NCBI RefSeq assembly: GCF_900167145.1
Contig: NZ_FUWG01000004.1
Location: 3,490 to 67,489, forward strand
Reading direction: 5' to 3'
Origin: Treponema porcinum
GTDB lineage: Bacteria; Spirochaetota; Spirochaetia; Treponematales; Treponemataceae
Length of the DNA: 64,000 nt
Below are positions 1 through 7,354 of this stretch, in pieces. A program made the position numbers and the translations under genes. The first letter of the stretch is position 1, and the number at the start of each line of letters is the position of its first letter. The notes below the pieces were generated by a model that was not told the DNA's origin, searched no databases, and saw nothing but the letters and a program-made list of their open reading frames with translations.

Positions 1-113
1 CTGAATTTAAAAGTGAATTCGGCTGAATTTAAAAGTAAATTCAGCCGAATTTAAAAAAAAATTCAGCCTGAATTTAAAAAAAAATTCAGCCTGAATTTTA
101 AAAAAAATTCAGC
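1..113. repeat. Tandem array of five 22-23 bp palindromic units
   Basis: Five head-to-tail units start at about 1, 23, 46, 68 and 91. Each has self-complementary arms (GCTGAATTT and AAATTCAGC) around an A-rich centre, so each unit can fold into a hairpin on its own. The two leftmost units have diverged (AAAAGT centres) and the three right ones are nearly identical, which suggests recent local duplication. The array begins at the window edge and may continue to the left. It lies about 130 bases upstream of the hsdM remnant. It is not a CRISPR array because there are no spacers. Function unknown. Confidence 0.8.
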
Positions 114-248
114 CTGATGAAGAGATGCCGGTACAATGGACTGTAGAAAATCATTGCATTTTCAAAGTTATCGTAAACACTTCGCTTTTATCAAAAATTG
201 CAATTTTCAGAGATTCCCTATATTGTTCATATAAGGGAAAATATAAAA

Positions 249-796
249 ATGATTACTAGCGAAATCAAAAACAAAATCGATAACATTTGGCAAAAACTTT
301 AGGCGGCTGGAATGGCTAATCCGCTGACTTGTATTGAGTAGCTTTCTTATTTAATGTTTATCCGCTCCCTTGATGATATTGAAATTGAAACTGAACAGAA
401 AGAAAATATGATGGGCATTAAGGGAAATCATATTTTTGATGAAACCCGGCAGAAATTCCGCTGGAGCAAGTTTAAAAATCTTAGCCCTGATGAAATCTTT
501 TCTTTAATGAAAGATGAAAAGAATGGTATTTTTGCATTCATTAAGAATATGCTGGAAACAATGAAAGTGCATTTGCAAAGTTTATGAAAGATGCAGCGTT
601 TCAGATTCCTGCTCCTCAGGTTCTTGTAAATGTAATTGCAGACCTTAATGAACTTTATGAAAATGATATTCAAGATTAGGATATGCTTGGCGATATTTAC
701 GAGTATATCCTTGATAAACTGAGTGCATCTGGTCAGAACGGACAGTTTAGAACTCCTGCACAAATCAGAAATCTTATGGTAAATCTTATTCAGCCA
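249..796 (+). pseudogene. Type I restriction-modification M subunit (hsdM), N-terminal remnant
   Basis: Reading from the ATG at 249, the frame gives a recognisable HsdM N-terminal domain (MITSEIKNKIDNIWQKL, then SYLMFIRSLDDIE and FRWSKFKNLSPDEIF). It is broken by in-frame TAG codons at 300 and 339. Near 565-580 the reading moves to another frame, which continues with FMKDAAFQIPAPQV and then DMLGDIYEYILDKLSASG and QFRTPAQIRNLMVNLIQP, with a third TAG near 678. The homology stops at 796, where a small inverted-repeat element begins. The catalytic methyltransferase region (NPPF motif) is absent, and no hsdS or hsdR is present. This is a dead fragment of a restriction system. An imperfect palindrome at about 217-240 lies just before the start. 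Confidence 0.85.
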
Positions 797-921
797 ACTG
801 TCCAAGTAATGTGTTATACTTATTCATGTCTGTAATTCCTTAAGTGATAAAGTTTTGTGTGATAATAAAATCTTATCACGAATTACAGACTTTAAAAAGT
901 ACCTAATTTATCTTGGACAGT
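797..921. mobile_element. 125-bp MITE-like element with nested inverted repeats
   Basis: The outer termini are perfect 10-bp inverted repeats, ACTGTCCAAG at 797-806 and its complement at 912-921. Inside them lies a second pair (GTCTGTAATTC near 828-838 and its complement near 880-890), and inside that a third (GTGATAA near 844 and TTATCAC near 873). The whole element could fold into one long interrupted hairpin. It codes for nothing and sits exactly where hsdM homology ends. The tips resemble insertion sequence ends but I cannot assign a family, and no clear target duplication is visible. It may be a miniature element or a deletion scar of an IS. Confidence 0.6.
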
Positions 922-1096
922 AGTGATTTTTTTTCATAAATAAAAATCATTAATGATATTCAGAAATAAACATATTCTTCTATTTTTCTTGTTTTTTCCG
1001 GAGGTTTGTGTGTATCTTAAAAGAAACAGCACACAAAAAATGTACTGCATTGCGCCCTGCTGTTTTTAAGGCGATGGTCAACAGAGACCTATACCA
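922..1096. other. Intergenic region upstream of the leader element
   Basis: No coding sequence is supported here. An open frame runs from 1008 into the serine hydrolase, but the hydrolase has its own signal peptide and ribosome binding site at 1302, so the upstream part is untranslated leader. The stretch is AT-rich and probably holds the promoter, but I cannot place a convincing -35/-10 pair. Confidence 0.5.
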
Positions 1097-1301
1097 GGAG
1101 TGTAAGATAAAAACCGCTGAAATTACGTGGCTTTTACCTTACCTAAAGTTTGCGTTGCAAACTTTTTTATCAACTGCTGTTCCCGCTAGAAGCTTGCGCT
1201 GCGAGTTCATTACATTACGGAACAGCGTAAAAAGTCAAATCGGAAATTGTCAGGAACCTTTGATTCCTGCTTTCCTCATTGACTTTTTCATGGAGGTAAA
1301 C
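1097..1301 (+). promoter_or_regulatory. Structured 5-prime leader element, copy 1
   Basis: This is one of three related leaders in the window (others at 43349-43560 and 38712-38812). P1 is an 8-bp perfect stem with a GTT loop at 1146-1164. P2 pairs GCTGTTCC (1176-1183) with GGAACAGC (1219-1226) and encloses a small hairpin (1191-1207). P3 pairs CAGGAA (1251-1256) with TTCCTG (1264-1269). The element ends in the Shine-Dalgarno GGAGG at 1292-1296, just before the ATG at 1302. Compared with copy 2, P1 keeps pairing through a T-A to C-G change. This suggests a conserved RNA structure that controls translation or stability; the ligand or partner is unknown. Confidence 0.65.
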
Positions 1302-2615
1302 ATGAAAAAAATTATGGTAAGCTGTTTTGCGTTTGCATGCGCAGCAGGGGCTTTTGCACAGGAATATCCGGATGCAAATGCGACAAATCCAGAAAAAATG
1401 CAGTGGCAGCAGGGCTTTCCGCCGCCAAAGGAAAAAACACTGCACGCAGCAGACGGTTCGTATTTTAATTTTCCGGGACTGCGCTACAGCGTAAATCATA
1501 TGCAGGAATTTTCCGTTACGCGAACAGTTCCTGCCGCAAAGGAAAAAATGTACTCCGTAAAGACAAAATATGACGAAAATATTGATTCAATCACCTTTAC
1601 GCCGTGGGATTCCGACAAGGAAATGACGTTTTCCCAGTCGCTTGATGCAAACTACACGGACGGCATAATCATCATGCACAAGGGAAAAATCATCTACGAA
1701 AAATATCCTGCAGGACTCAAGCCGGACGGCGTTCACGCGGCAATGTCTGTAAGCAAGTCATTCACCGGAACAATCGCTTCCATTCTTGTAGCAGAAGGCG
1801 TGCTTGATCCGTCAAAGACTGTTGCAGAATACATACCGGAACTCAAGGACAGCGGATTTGCAGATGCAACTGTCCGTCAGGTAATGGATATGACAACTGC
1901 AATCCAGTACAGCGAAGACTACAACGACCCGAACGCCGAAGTATGGAAATATTCCGCAGCAGGAAACGTTTTCCGCCCGGCAGACTACAAAGGACCACAG
2001 AACTACTACGAGTACCTTGCAACCGTTAAAAAAATCGACGGACAGGAACACGGTGAAGAGTTCGGCTACCGCACGGTGAACACGGAACTTCTTGCATGGA
2101 TTAACTCTCGCGTAACAGGAAAAGGACTGACAGAACTTATCTCCGAAAAAATCTGGAAGCCGCTTGGTGCGCACTATGACGGCTACTATCAGGTTGACCC
2201 GTCGGGAATTGCGTTTGCAGGCGGCGGATTCAGCCTGAACCTGCGAGATATGGCAATGTTCGGAGAAATGATGCGTAACGGCGGAAAACTGAACGGAAAG
2301 CAGATAATTCCTGAAAAAGCTGCAAAAGACATTGCATCCGGCGGTTCAAGTACAGAATATAAAGCTGCATTTGCAAAAGGCGGAGAATATCCTAAGCTTG
2401 ACGGCTGGAGCTACCATAATATGTGGTGGATTACGAACAATCCGCACGGAGCGTATATGGCGCGCGGCGTTCACGGACAGGCAATTTACATAGACCCGGC
2501 TGCCGAAATGGTAATAGCGCGGTTTGCATCAACGTATCTTGCTTCGAACAAGTACATCGACCCGCTTTCAATACCGGCGTATGAAGCAGTTGCAGACTAT
2601 CTGATGAAAAAATAA
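1302..2615 (+). CDS. Secreted serine hydrolase, beta-lactamase/penicillin-binding-protein fold (class C-like)
   Basis: A 437-residue exported enzyme. I chose the ATG at 1302 because it has a strong GGAGG site 6 bases upstream and is followed at once by a signal peptide (MKKIMVSCFAFACAAGAFAQ). The catalytic S149-V-S-K152 tetrad matches the SxxK motif of the beta-lactamase/esterase family. Y256 in FGYRTVN probably supplies the general-base tyrosine, and H391-G-Q in GVHGQAIYIDP fits the C-terminal signature of 6-aminohexanoate-dimer hydrolase/EstB-type members. Substrates in this family range from esters to amides and peptides, so the specificity cannot be told from sequence. It is a single gene followed by a terminator, preceded by the structured leader, and lies downstream of decayed mobile DNA. 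Confidence 0.85.
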   Translation: MKKIMVSCFAFACAAGAFAQEYPDANATNPEKMQWQQGFPPPKEKTLHAADGSYFNFPGLRYSVNHMQEFSVTRTVPAAKEKMYSVKTKYDENIDSITFTPWDSDKEMTFSQSLDANYTDGIIIMHKGKIIYEKYPAGLKPDGVHAAMSVSKSFTGTIASILVAEGVLDPSKTVAEYIPELKDSGFADATVRQVMDMTTAIQYSEDYNDPNAEVWKYSAAGNVFRPADYKGPQNYYEYLATVKKIDGQEHGEEFGYRTVNTELLAWINSRVTGKGLTELISEKIWKPLGAHYDGYYQVDPSGIAFAGGGFSLNLRDMAMFGEMMRNGGKLNGKQIIPEKAAKDIASGGSSTEYKAAFAKGGEYPKLDGWSYHNMWWITNNPHGAYMARGVHGQAIYIDPAAEMVIARFASTYLASNKYIDPLSIPAYEAVADYLMKK

Positions 2616-2621
2616 AAGATA

Positions 2622-2670
2622 AAGGCTGTCTGTGAAATTCAGAAACGTTTTTCACCGGCAGCTTTTTAGT
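2622..2670 (+). terminator. Hairpin terminator after the serine hydrolase
   Basis: A long, mostly paired hairpin (arms around AAGGCTGTCTGTGAAA and TTTCACCGGCAGCTTT) ends in a T-run. It lies between the stop at 2615 and the convergent gene ending at 2671, so it may serve both strands. Confidence 0.65.
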
Positions 2671-3300
2671 TTACGATGTCGTTAACGGTTCGTACTCGCG
2701 GATACGGTACGTTACTCCCAAAGAACGGCACAGGCGGCGGCACTCGTCCTCGTCCTCAGGAGTAATCGTTGTACTCACAGTGGTAAGGATAACAGAAGGA
2801 ACAACAGCCGCCGCTTTCTTTGCAAAGTCAAGAAGAGCTGGGAACGCCTTTTCTCTAAACACAGGGCGTACGGTCTTTTCATAAATTTCTGGTCTGCTTG
2901 AATTAAGGCTTATTGAAACGACGTCAATCCTGCCTTTTAAAAGCGGCGTAATATCCCTGCCATTTATAAGGTTTCCAAGACCGTTCGTGTTAATGCGCAC
3001 AGGAACGTCATAATTCGACTTTATAAAATCAGCAGTCCGTAAAAGCACATCAAGAGCCTCAGTTGGCTCGCCGTAACCGCAGAACACAACTTCCTTGTAC
3101 GAAGGAACACCGGCATTTTCCAAAGCCTGCACCACTTCCTCAAAAGAAGGCTCGTGCTCAAGCCACAGAGTTTCTATATGGTCAAATTCATTTTTCGCAC
3201 TCTGACGTATACAGAATGTACAATTACACGGACATTTATTCGTAAGGTTGACGTAAAGTCCGCTCCCCACAGGATAAACAACAGTCATTGATTTTTTCAT
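2671..3300 (-). CDS. Radical SAM protein, TatD-associated family
   Basis: A 209-residue protein with the radical SAM cluster motif in CPCNCTFC, where Cys-x3-Cys-x2-Cys binds a [4Fe-4S] cluster. The GYGEPTEALD stretch is the glycine-rich SAM-binding region. The sequence resembles the small TatD-associated radical SAM family, whose members often sit beside or are fused to TatD nucleases. No tatD gene is visible in this window, so the protein is without its usual partner here. The reaction is unknown. The start is ATG at 3300; a GTG at 3306 is also possible. No clear Shine-Dalgarno is present. Confidence 0.75.
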   Translation of the reverse strand: MKKSMTVVYPVGSGLYVNLTNKCPCNCTFCIRQSAKNEFDHIETLWLEHEPSFEEVVQALENAGVPSYKEVVFCGYGEPTEALDVLLRTADFIKSNYDVPVRINTNGLGNLINGRDITPLLKGRIDVVSISLNSSRPEIYEKTVRPVFREKAFPALLDFAKKAAAVVPSVILTTVSTTITPEDEDECRRLCRSLGVTYRIREYEPLTTS

Positions 3301-3431
3301 ACGCACTATGTTATCACAAAGCAGGGGTTCGTAGAATAGCGTTTTATATACTGCCGTCTGGTTTATCAGGTAGAAAATATACGATAAAAAATTTATTATG
3401 ACATAACCGCTTTCAGGAGGTCTGTAAGATT

Positions 3432-4538
3432 ATGAACGAAAAAGTTTCACTGCAAGATATTTTCATATTCGGACTTTTTGCCCTGCTTTTCTGTCTGATT
3501 GTCTGTATGATGCAGCCGTTCGCTACAGTGCTTCTATGGACGGCACTTCTATACGTCCTTATACGCCCGCTTTATCTTAAGGCCATCGCACGGCTGAACA
3601 GCAAGACCAGATTTTTTCAGGCAAAGCGGCATCTGCTGGCCGGTGTTTTTGCAATAGGAACACTAATTCTTATCGTAGGACCGATTATTTTTTTAGGAAT
3701 ACAGCTTGTCCAGCAGGGAATTTCGTTTCTACAGATTGCAGAAACTTATATCCGTAAAAATTCCGATACAATGTTCGCAGCTGAGTCAACTCAGAAACTT
3801 TTTGCCTTTATAGAATCGCTCGGAATTCCGCTTCCAGATGCAAATTTTGAATCAGTAAAAAATTCCGTACTTGATTTAATTCAGACATACAGTTCCAGAC
3901 TTTTCTCCATAGGAAAGTCAGTCATCAATACGGCAGGAACATTCTTCATATCGCTTTTGTTCATCGTATTCGCCCTGTACTTCTGTTTTCTGGACGGTCC
4001 ATATCTTGGAGGTCTTATAAAAAAGGCAATTCCAATAAATCCAGCCCATATGAAAATACTGATGCGAAAATTTGCAGATATAACAAAAAATCTTTTTTCA
4101 GGCTACATTCTTGTTGCCTTATATCAGGGACTTGCATCATTCCTTCTTATGCTTGCATTCGGAATACCGGCGGCACTGCTGCTTTCTGTAACGCTTATGC
4201 TGGCATCATTTGTACCACTGTTCGGAGCAGCAATTATATGGTTTCCGATTGGAATCATTCTTTGTGCAACAACGTCCGTTATAAAAGGAATTGCGTTTCT
4301 TGTACTTGCGGCAATATGCATCAGCTTTCTTGACAATTTTCTGCGGCCGCTTTTCCTAAAAGACAGAATTCACGTACACCCGCTCGTTATTTTCTTTGCA
4401 ATTCTAGGCGGACTCAAGGTATTCGGAATGAATGGTCTTGTTCTAGGACCACTGATTGTCATTTTATTTTTCACCGTTCTTGATTTAATGATAGAAAAGA
4501 AATCAACATATCCCGACACTAGTATCGAAGTATGTTGA
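3432..4538 (+). CDS. AI-2E family transporter (PerM/UPF0118 permease)
   Basis: A 368-residue inner-membrane protein with the arrangement of the AI-2E exporter-like family. It has an N-terminal membrane segment pair (residues about 10-55), a third segment with an IVGPIIFLGI core, a soluble middle part (about 95-155), and four to five C-terminal segments, including the conserved FVPLFGAAIIWFPIG and GLVLGPLIVILFF stretches. Members export varied small substrates or act in stress tolerance, so transport of AI-2 itself should not be assumed. The ATG at 3432 has a strong AGGAGG site about 11 bases upstream. It is a single-gene unit. Confidence 0.85.
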   Translation: MNEKVSLQDIFIFGLFALLFCLIVCMMQPFATVLLWTALLYVLIRPLYLKAIARLNSKTRFFQAKRHLLAGVFAIGTLILIVGPIIFLGIQLVQQGISFLQIAETYIRKNSDTMFAAESTQKLFAFIESLGIPLPDANFESVKNSVLDLIQTYSSRLFSIGKSVINTAGTFFISLLFIVFALYFCFLDGPYLGGLIKKAIPINPAHMKILMRKFADITKNLFSGYILVALYQGLASFLLMLAFGIPAALLLSVTLMLASFVPLFGAAIIWFPIGIILCATTSVIKGIAFLVLAAICISFLDNFLRPLFLKDRIHVHPLVIFFAILGGLKVFGMNGLVLGPLIVILFFTVLDLMIEKKSTYPDTSIEVC

Positions 4539-4589
4539 TTTTTCTGTAAACTTTGCTTTTTTGCCGCATAAAACTTGCTATCTAGACTT

Positions 4590-5037
4590 TTACAGTTCCT
4601 GTATTTTCTGTAAAGAAAGCCCGGTGCATTCGGCGATAATATCATCCGAAATGTTTTTTGCCTTCATTTTTCTGGCGTTTTCCAGTTTTTCTTTTTCAGC
4701 TGCCTGTTCAGAAACTTTCTTGAGAGTCTTTTCCGGCTGGGCAAGGCTGATGGATTCAATCTGAATGTTCAAAAGCATTTCAAGGAATTCCTTGCAGAGG
4801 TCTAGGGAAGTGCTGATTAACACTTGAAGCGATTACTCTGCACTTCCCGTCAAATTGCCGTAAGTCATTGACTTACGGACAATTAGCTGCATTCAAGGTT
4901 AACACTGAAAAATCCTCAATAGGATTTATTCAGTGTTTCCCTAGGTTTTCAGACATAACCTTGCAGAAAATGAAGTTGTCTGAAAGTGAAGCTTCGTTCC
5001 ATTTTTTGAGAAGCTCCGGCGGATAGTATTCGTTCAT
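4590..5037 (-). pseudogene. Rpn-family (PD-(D/E)XK) recombination-promoting nuclease remnant, interrupted by a MITE
   Basis: Read on the minus strand from the ATG at 5037, the gene starts MNEYYPPELLKKWNEASL and continues to VMSENL. It is then interrupted by the 137-bp MITE at 4805-4941. After it the sequence resumes with DLCKEFLEMLLNIQIE and ends with the typical C-terminal stretch ISDDIIAECTGLSLQKIQEL. Removing the MITE and one copy of its TA target joins E-N-L-D-L-C-K perfectly in frame. Even so the product would be only about 100 residues against roughly 300 for the family. The middle with the catalytic PD-(D/E)XK residues is missing, so an internal deletion must also have happened. The gene is inactive. 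A GGAG site lies a few bases upstream of the ATG. Confidence 0.85.
4805..4941 (-). mobile_element. 137-bp MITE, full copy A (TA-flanked)
   Basis: This copy is nearly identical, in opposite orientation, to the copy at 29881-30017, and both are 137 bp long. The ends are imperfect inverted repeats of the form RGGAA-ryr-CTG. TA dinucleotides flank it at 4803-4804 and 4942-4943, as expected for transposition by IS630/Tc1-mariner-type enzymes. The element folds into three successive hairpins and encodes no protein. It disrupts the Rpn nuclease gene. No transposase of that family is in the window, so movement would be in trans. Confidence 0.85.
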
Positions 5038-5472
5038 ACACGGCTCCTGTTCTTCACACGCTCCTGTGTGTTTTGTCCGGGGATTTTTCTCCCTACATAT
5101 AAATCGAATTTATCTTTCATTTTGGGCAAAAAAGTGCAAGGAAATTTGAAAAAAAGTGAATTTTTTTTCGCCTAGAGAGAGGATAAAAATATTTATTATG
5201 GGAATAAAGAATTATTTTAATTATGTACGCCTTTTAGGCACGCGAAATTGAGTGCATTAGAGGAAGATATAAAAATTCTACATCTGCATTAACTTCCGCA
5301 GTCATTTTTCTTAATCATAGTCCCAGACATATACAACATTCCATCACTTCACGAAGGTATACGAAAACATCAGGAAACCATAGAACAGTCTTTTTTGGGT
5401 GAATATTTTTTAAGTTTTCAGGAATTTTTCACCGTGCTTTTATTTTAATTCACTATACGTTATACTTTCCGT
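5038..5472. other. Gene-free stretch of 435 bases between divergent genes
   Basis: The left side holds the upstream region of the Rpn pseudogene, including a GGAG site and a small CACACAGGAGCGTGTG hairpin near 5055-5072. The right end holds the rluA-type promoter. In between the sequence is AT-rich with many stops in all frames, and I recognise nothing in it. It may be further decayed accessory DNA. Confidence 0.5.
5461..5466 (+). promoter_or_regulatory. -10 element of the pseudouridine synthase gene (possible leaderless start)
   Basis: TATACT ends 6 bases before the ATG at 5473. There is no Shine-Dalgarno. The -35 is weak (TTTTAT at 17-bp spacing). It matches the leaderless pattern seen for several other genes in the window. 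Confidence 0.45.
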
Positions 5473-6231
5473 ATGAAAAAAACACCCGACTATACAACTA
5501 TTTATTCTGATGATGACATTGTTGTTCTGAACAAACGCTCCGGGCTTCTGATTGCTGCCGACAGATACGATGCCGATGCACCACGCCTAGATGTCGAAGC
5601 GGCAAAGGAATTCGGAAGGCTGTTTGCCGTCCACCGGATTGACAAGGACACTTCGGGAATCATAATTTATGCAAAAAATGAAGAGGCGCACAAACTGCTT
5701 TCCGCGCAGTTTGAAAAACGTCTTGTTGAAAAAACATACCATTGTCTTGTACACGGAAAGCCGATGTGGGATACCCTGCACGTTGACCTTCCGCTCCTGC
5801 CGGACGGAGATATGCGTCACAGAACTGTAGTAAACAAACGCTTCGGAAAACCGTCCGTCACGGACTTCAGGCTTATAGGTTCGTGCGGCGGCTATTCCTG
5901 GATTGAGGCGAAACCTAAAACCGGGAGGACGCATCAAATTCGCGTTCATCTTGCGGAAAACGGATTTTCAATTGTATGCGACCCATTGTACAGCGGAAAT
6001 CAGAAACCGCTCCGCCTGAGCGAACTGAAACGCAACTGGCACGGCGATGAAGATTCTGAAAAACCTCTTTTGAGCCGCCTTGCGCTTCACGCATACAAAA
6101 TATCCTTCACCCACCCGAAAACAGGTGAATGCCTGACGCTGTGCGCTCCTTATCCTAAAGATATGGAAGCAACACGAAAACAGCTTGCAAAAATCTTTAA
6201 GGTCGACCCGATTGAAGATGAAACGAAATAA
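5473..6231 (+). CDS. RluA-family pseudouridine synthase
   Basis: A 252-residue RNA-modifying enzyme that converts uridine to pseudouridine in rRNA or tRNA. The catalytic aspartate lies in FAVHRIDKDTSGIIIYAK (residues about 55-72), the motif II signature of the RluA family. KPKTGRTHQIRVHLAENG near residue 150 is the second conserved block, with the family arginine. No S4 domain is present, so this is a short-form member and the target site cannot be told. It lacks a Shine-Dalgarno, and the -10 sits 6 bases before the ATG. Its end overlaps the start of the omptin gene by 14 bases, suggesting co-transcription. Confidence 0.88.
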   Translation: MKKTPDYTTIYSDDDIVVLNKRSGLLIAADRYDADAPRLDVEAAKEFGRLFAVHRIDKDTSGIIIYAKNEEAHKLLSAQFEKRLVEKTYHCLVHGKPMWDTLHVDLPLLPDGDMRHRTVVNKRFGKPSVTDFRLIGSCGGYSWIEAKPKTGRTHQIRVHLAENGFSIVCDPLYSGNQKPLRLSELKRNWHGDEDSEKPLLSRLALHAYKISFTHPKTGECLTLCAPYPKDMEATRKQLAKIFKVDPIEDETK

Positions 6232-7258
6232 AAATGTTTTTCAGCAATTCAAATACGCAGCCGCTGTCCTCTTAGGAATGTTTTTTCCGGGAACAGCCGG
6301 CTTTGCACAAAACGCAGGCATTTTGGTAGAGCCGCTTTTCGGCTGTCAGTACGGTACGCTGTATGAATACGTGTTTGCCAATTACGGCACGAACAAAAGC
6401 TACCGAAAGCTAAGCCAGCTTGACTGGGAAATGAAGCCGATTTTTTATGCAGGCGGAAAGGCAGACATTCTCTACAAACTGTTTGATTTTTCTTTTTACG
6501 GAGGCGGCTTTTTTTCCACTAAAAGCGGGAAAATGTACGATTCTGACTGGCTTTCAGCGTATGACAAAAATATCAAAACAACTTATTCCATAAGCACTAA
6601 TTCCCTAAAAAAAGGAGCTTTCTTCGGAACATCTTTTTCTGCCTTCTTTCCGCTTCTTTCATGGCTTGAAGTTTCCCCGTCCGTAAGCGTTGATTATGAA
6701 TACTACTATTTTTCTGCACGTGACGGATACGGTTACTATGGTGATTCAGAACACTCAAAATCAAATACAGATGTTTCGTGGACAGACCAGAATGCAACGT
6801 TCTATCCCACAGGAACGCTTGCCGGAATTGACTATAAGCGCAATCAGTTTTTTATATGGACAGGGATTCTTTCCAAGTTCAAGCCTTTCAATTTTCTGGA
6901 ATTAAGTGCAGGAATATATACATCACCTTTTTCAATCGTAGATTCCGTTGACCATCACTTTAAACTTACGGACGGCAAGCTTACAAACGGAACTTTCTTT
7001 TATGACTCGATGTATGGATTTTTCGGCGGATGGAAAATTGATTCGTCCGTTTCATACCTTATAAACAGACACCTTTCCGTAAAGGCGGCTGCCTCCTGGA
7101 CGCTTCTGAACTGCATAAAAGGCTGCACCTATAAAAACACTTCTTCCGAAAGCGGACCGTACGCAAAACGTTCAAAATCAGATTCCGAATCAGGTGCAGG
7201 CGGAGAATGGTGGAACTGGACAATTTCCGTAATCTACCGGCCGGTCAAAGCAAAATAA
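6218..7258 (+). CDS. Omptin-family outer-membrane protease
   Basis: A 346-residue exported beta-barrel. I chose the ATG at 6218, which overlaps the upstream gene, because it leads directly into a signal peptide ending near FAQ. The sequence aligns by eye with OmpT/Pla: RKLSQLDWEMKP matches the early strand, MYDSDWLS carries D108 and D110 (equivalent to OmpT D83/D85), and SVDHHFKL carries D245 and H247 (equivalent to D210/H212). All four omptin catalytic residues are therefore present. Loops are rich in Tyr, Ser and Gly, and the last strand ends in an aromatic-rich stretch, as in barrels. Omptins cleave surface or host peptides at basic sites; the target here is unknown. Omptins are best known from Proteobacteria. 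Confidence 0.75.
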   Translation: MKRNKNVFQQFKYAAAVLLGMFFPGTAGFAQNAGILVEPLFGCQYGTLYEYVFANYGTNKSYRKLSQLDWEMKPIFYAGGKADILYKLFDFSFYGGGFFSTKSGKMYDSDWLSAYDKNIKTTYSISTNSLKKGAFFGTSFSAFFPLLSWLEVSPSVSVDYEYYYFSARDGYGYYGDSEHSKSNTDVSWTDQNATFYPTGTLAGIDYKRNQFFIWTGILSKFKPFNFLELSAGIYTSPFSIVDSVDHHFKLTDGKLTNGTFFYDSMYGFFGGWKIDSSVSYLINRHLSVKAAASWTLLNCIKGCTYKNTSSESGPYAKRSKSDSESGAGGEWWNWTISVIYRPVKAK

Positions 7259-7263
7259 ACATA

Positions 7264-7273
7264 CCCCCCCCCC
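7264..7273. repeat. Homopolymer tract of ten C
   Basis: Ten consecutive C residues lie six bases after the omptin stop codon, in the space between convergent genes. Such tracts are prone to slippage. It lies outside coding sequence and outside any obvious promoter. Confidence 0.95.
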
Positions 7274-7354
7274 GCCGCAAGCGTTGGGGTACTACTTGTA
7301 GCCTCGAAGGGATTAAATCCTCCGCACGAATAAGGGCAGTCATCATACGCCTTT

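Noticed and set aside
1-113. Possible CRISPR array
   Set aside because: Units are directly adjacent with no unique spacers, and no cas genes are present.
249-796. TAG recoding as an explanation for in-frame ambers in hsdM
   Set aside because: The fragment also has a frameshift and lacks its catalytic half, and true genes in the window end normally, so decay is sufficient.
1008-1301. N-terminal extension of the serine hydrolase from 1008
   Set aside because: The translated part overlaps the structured leader shared with another gene, and the signal peptide begins at 1302.
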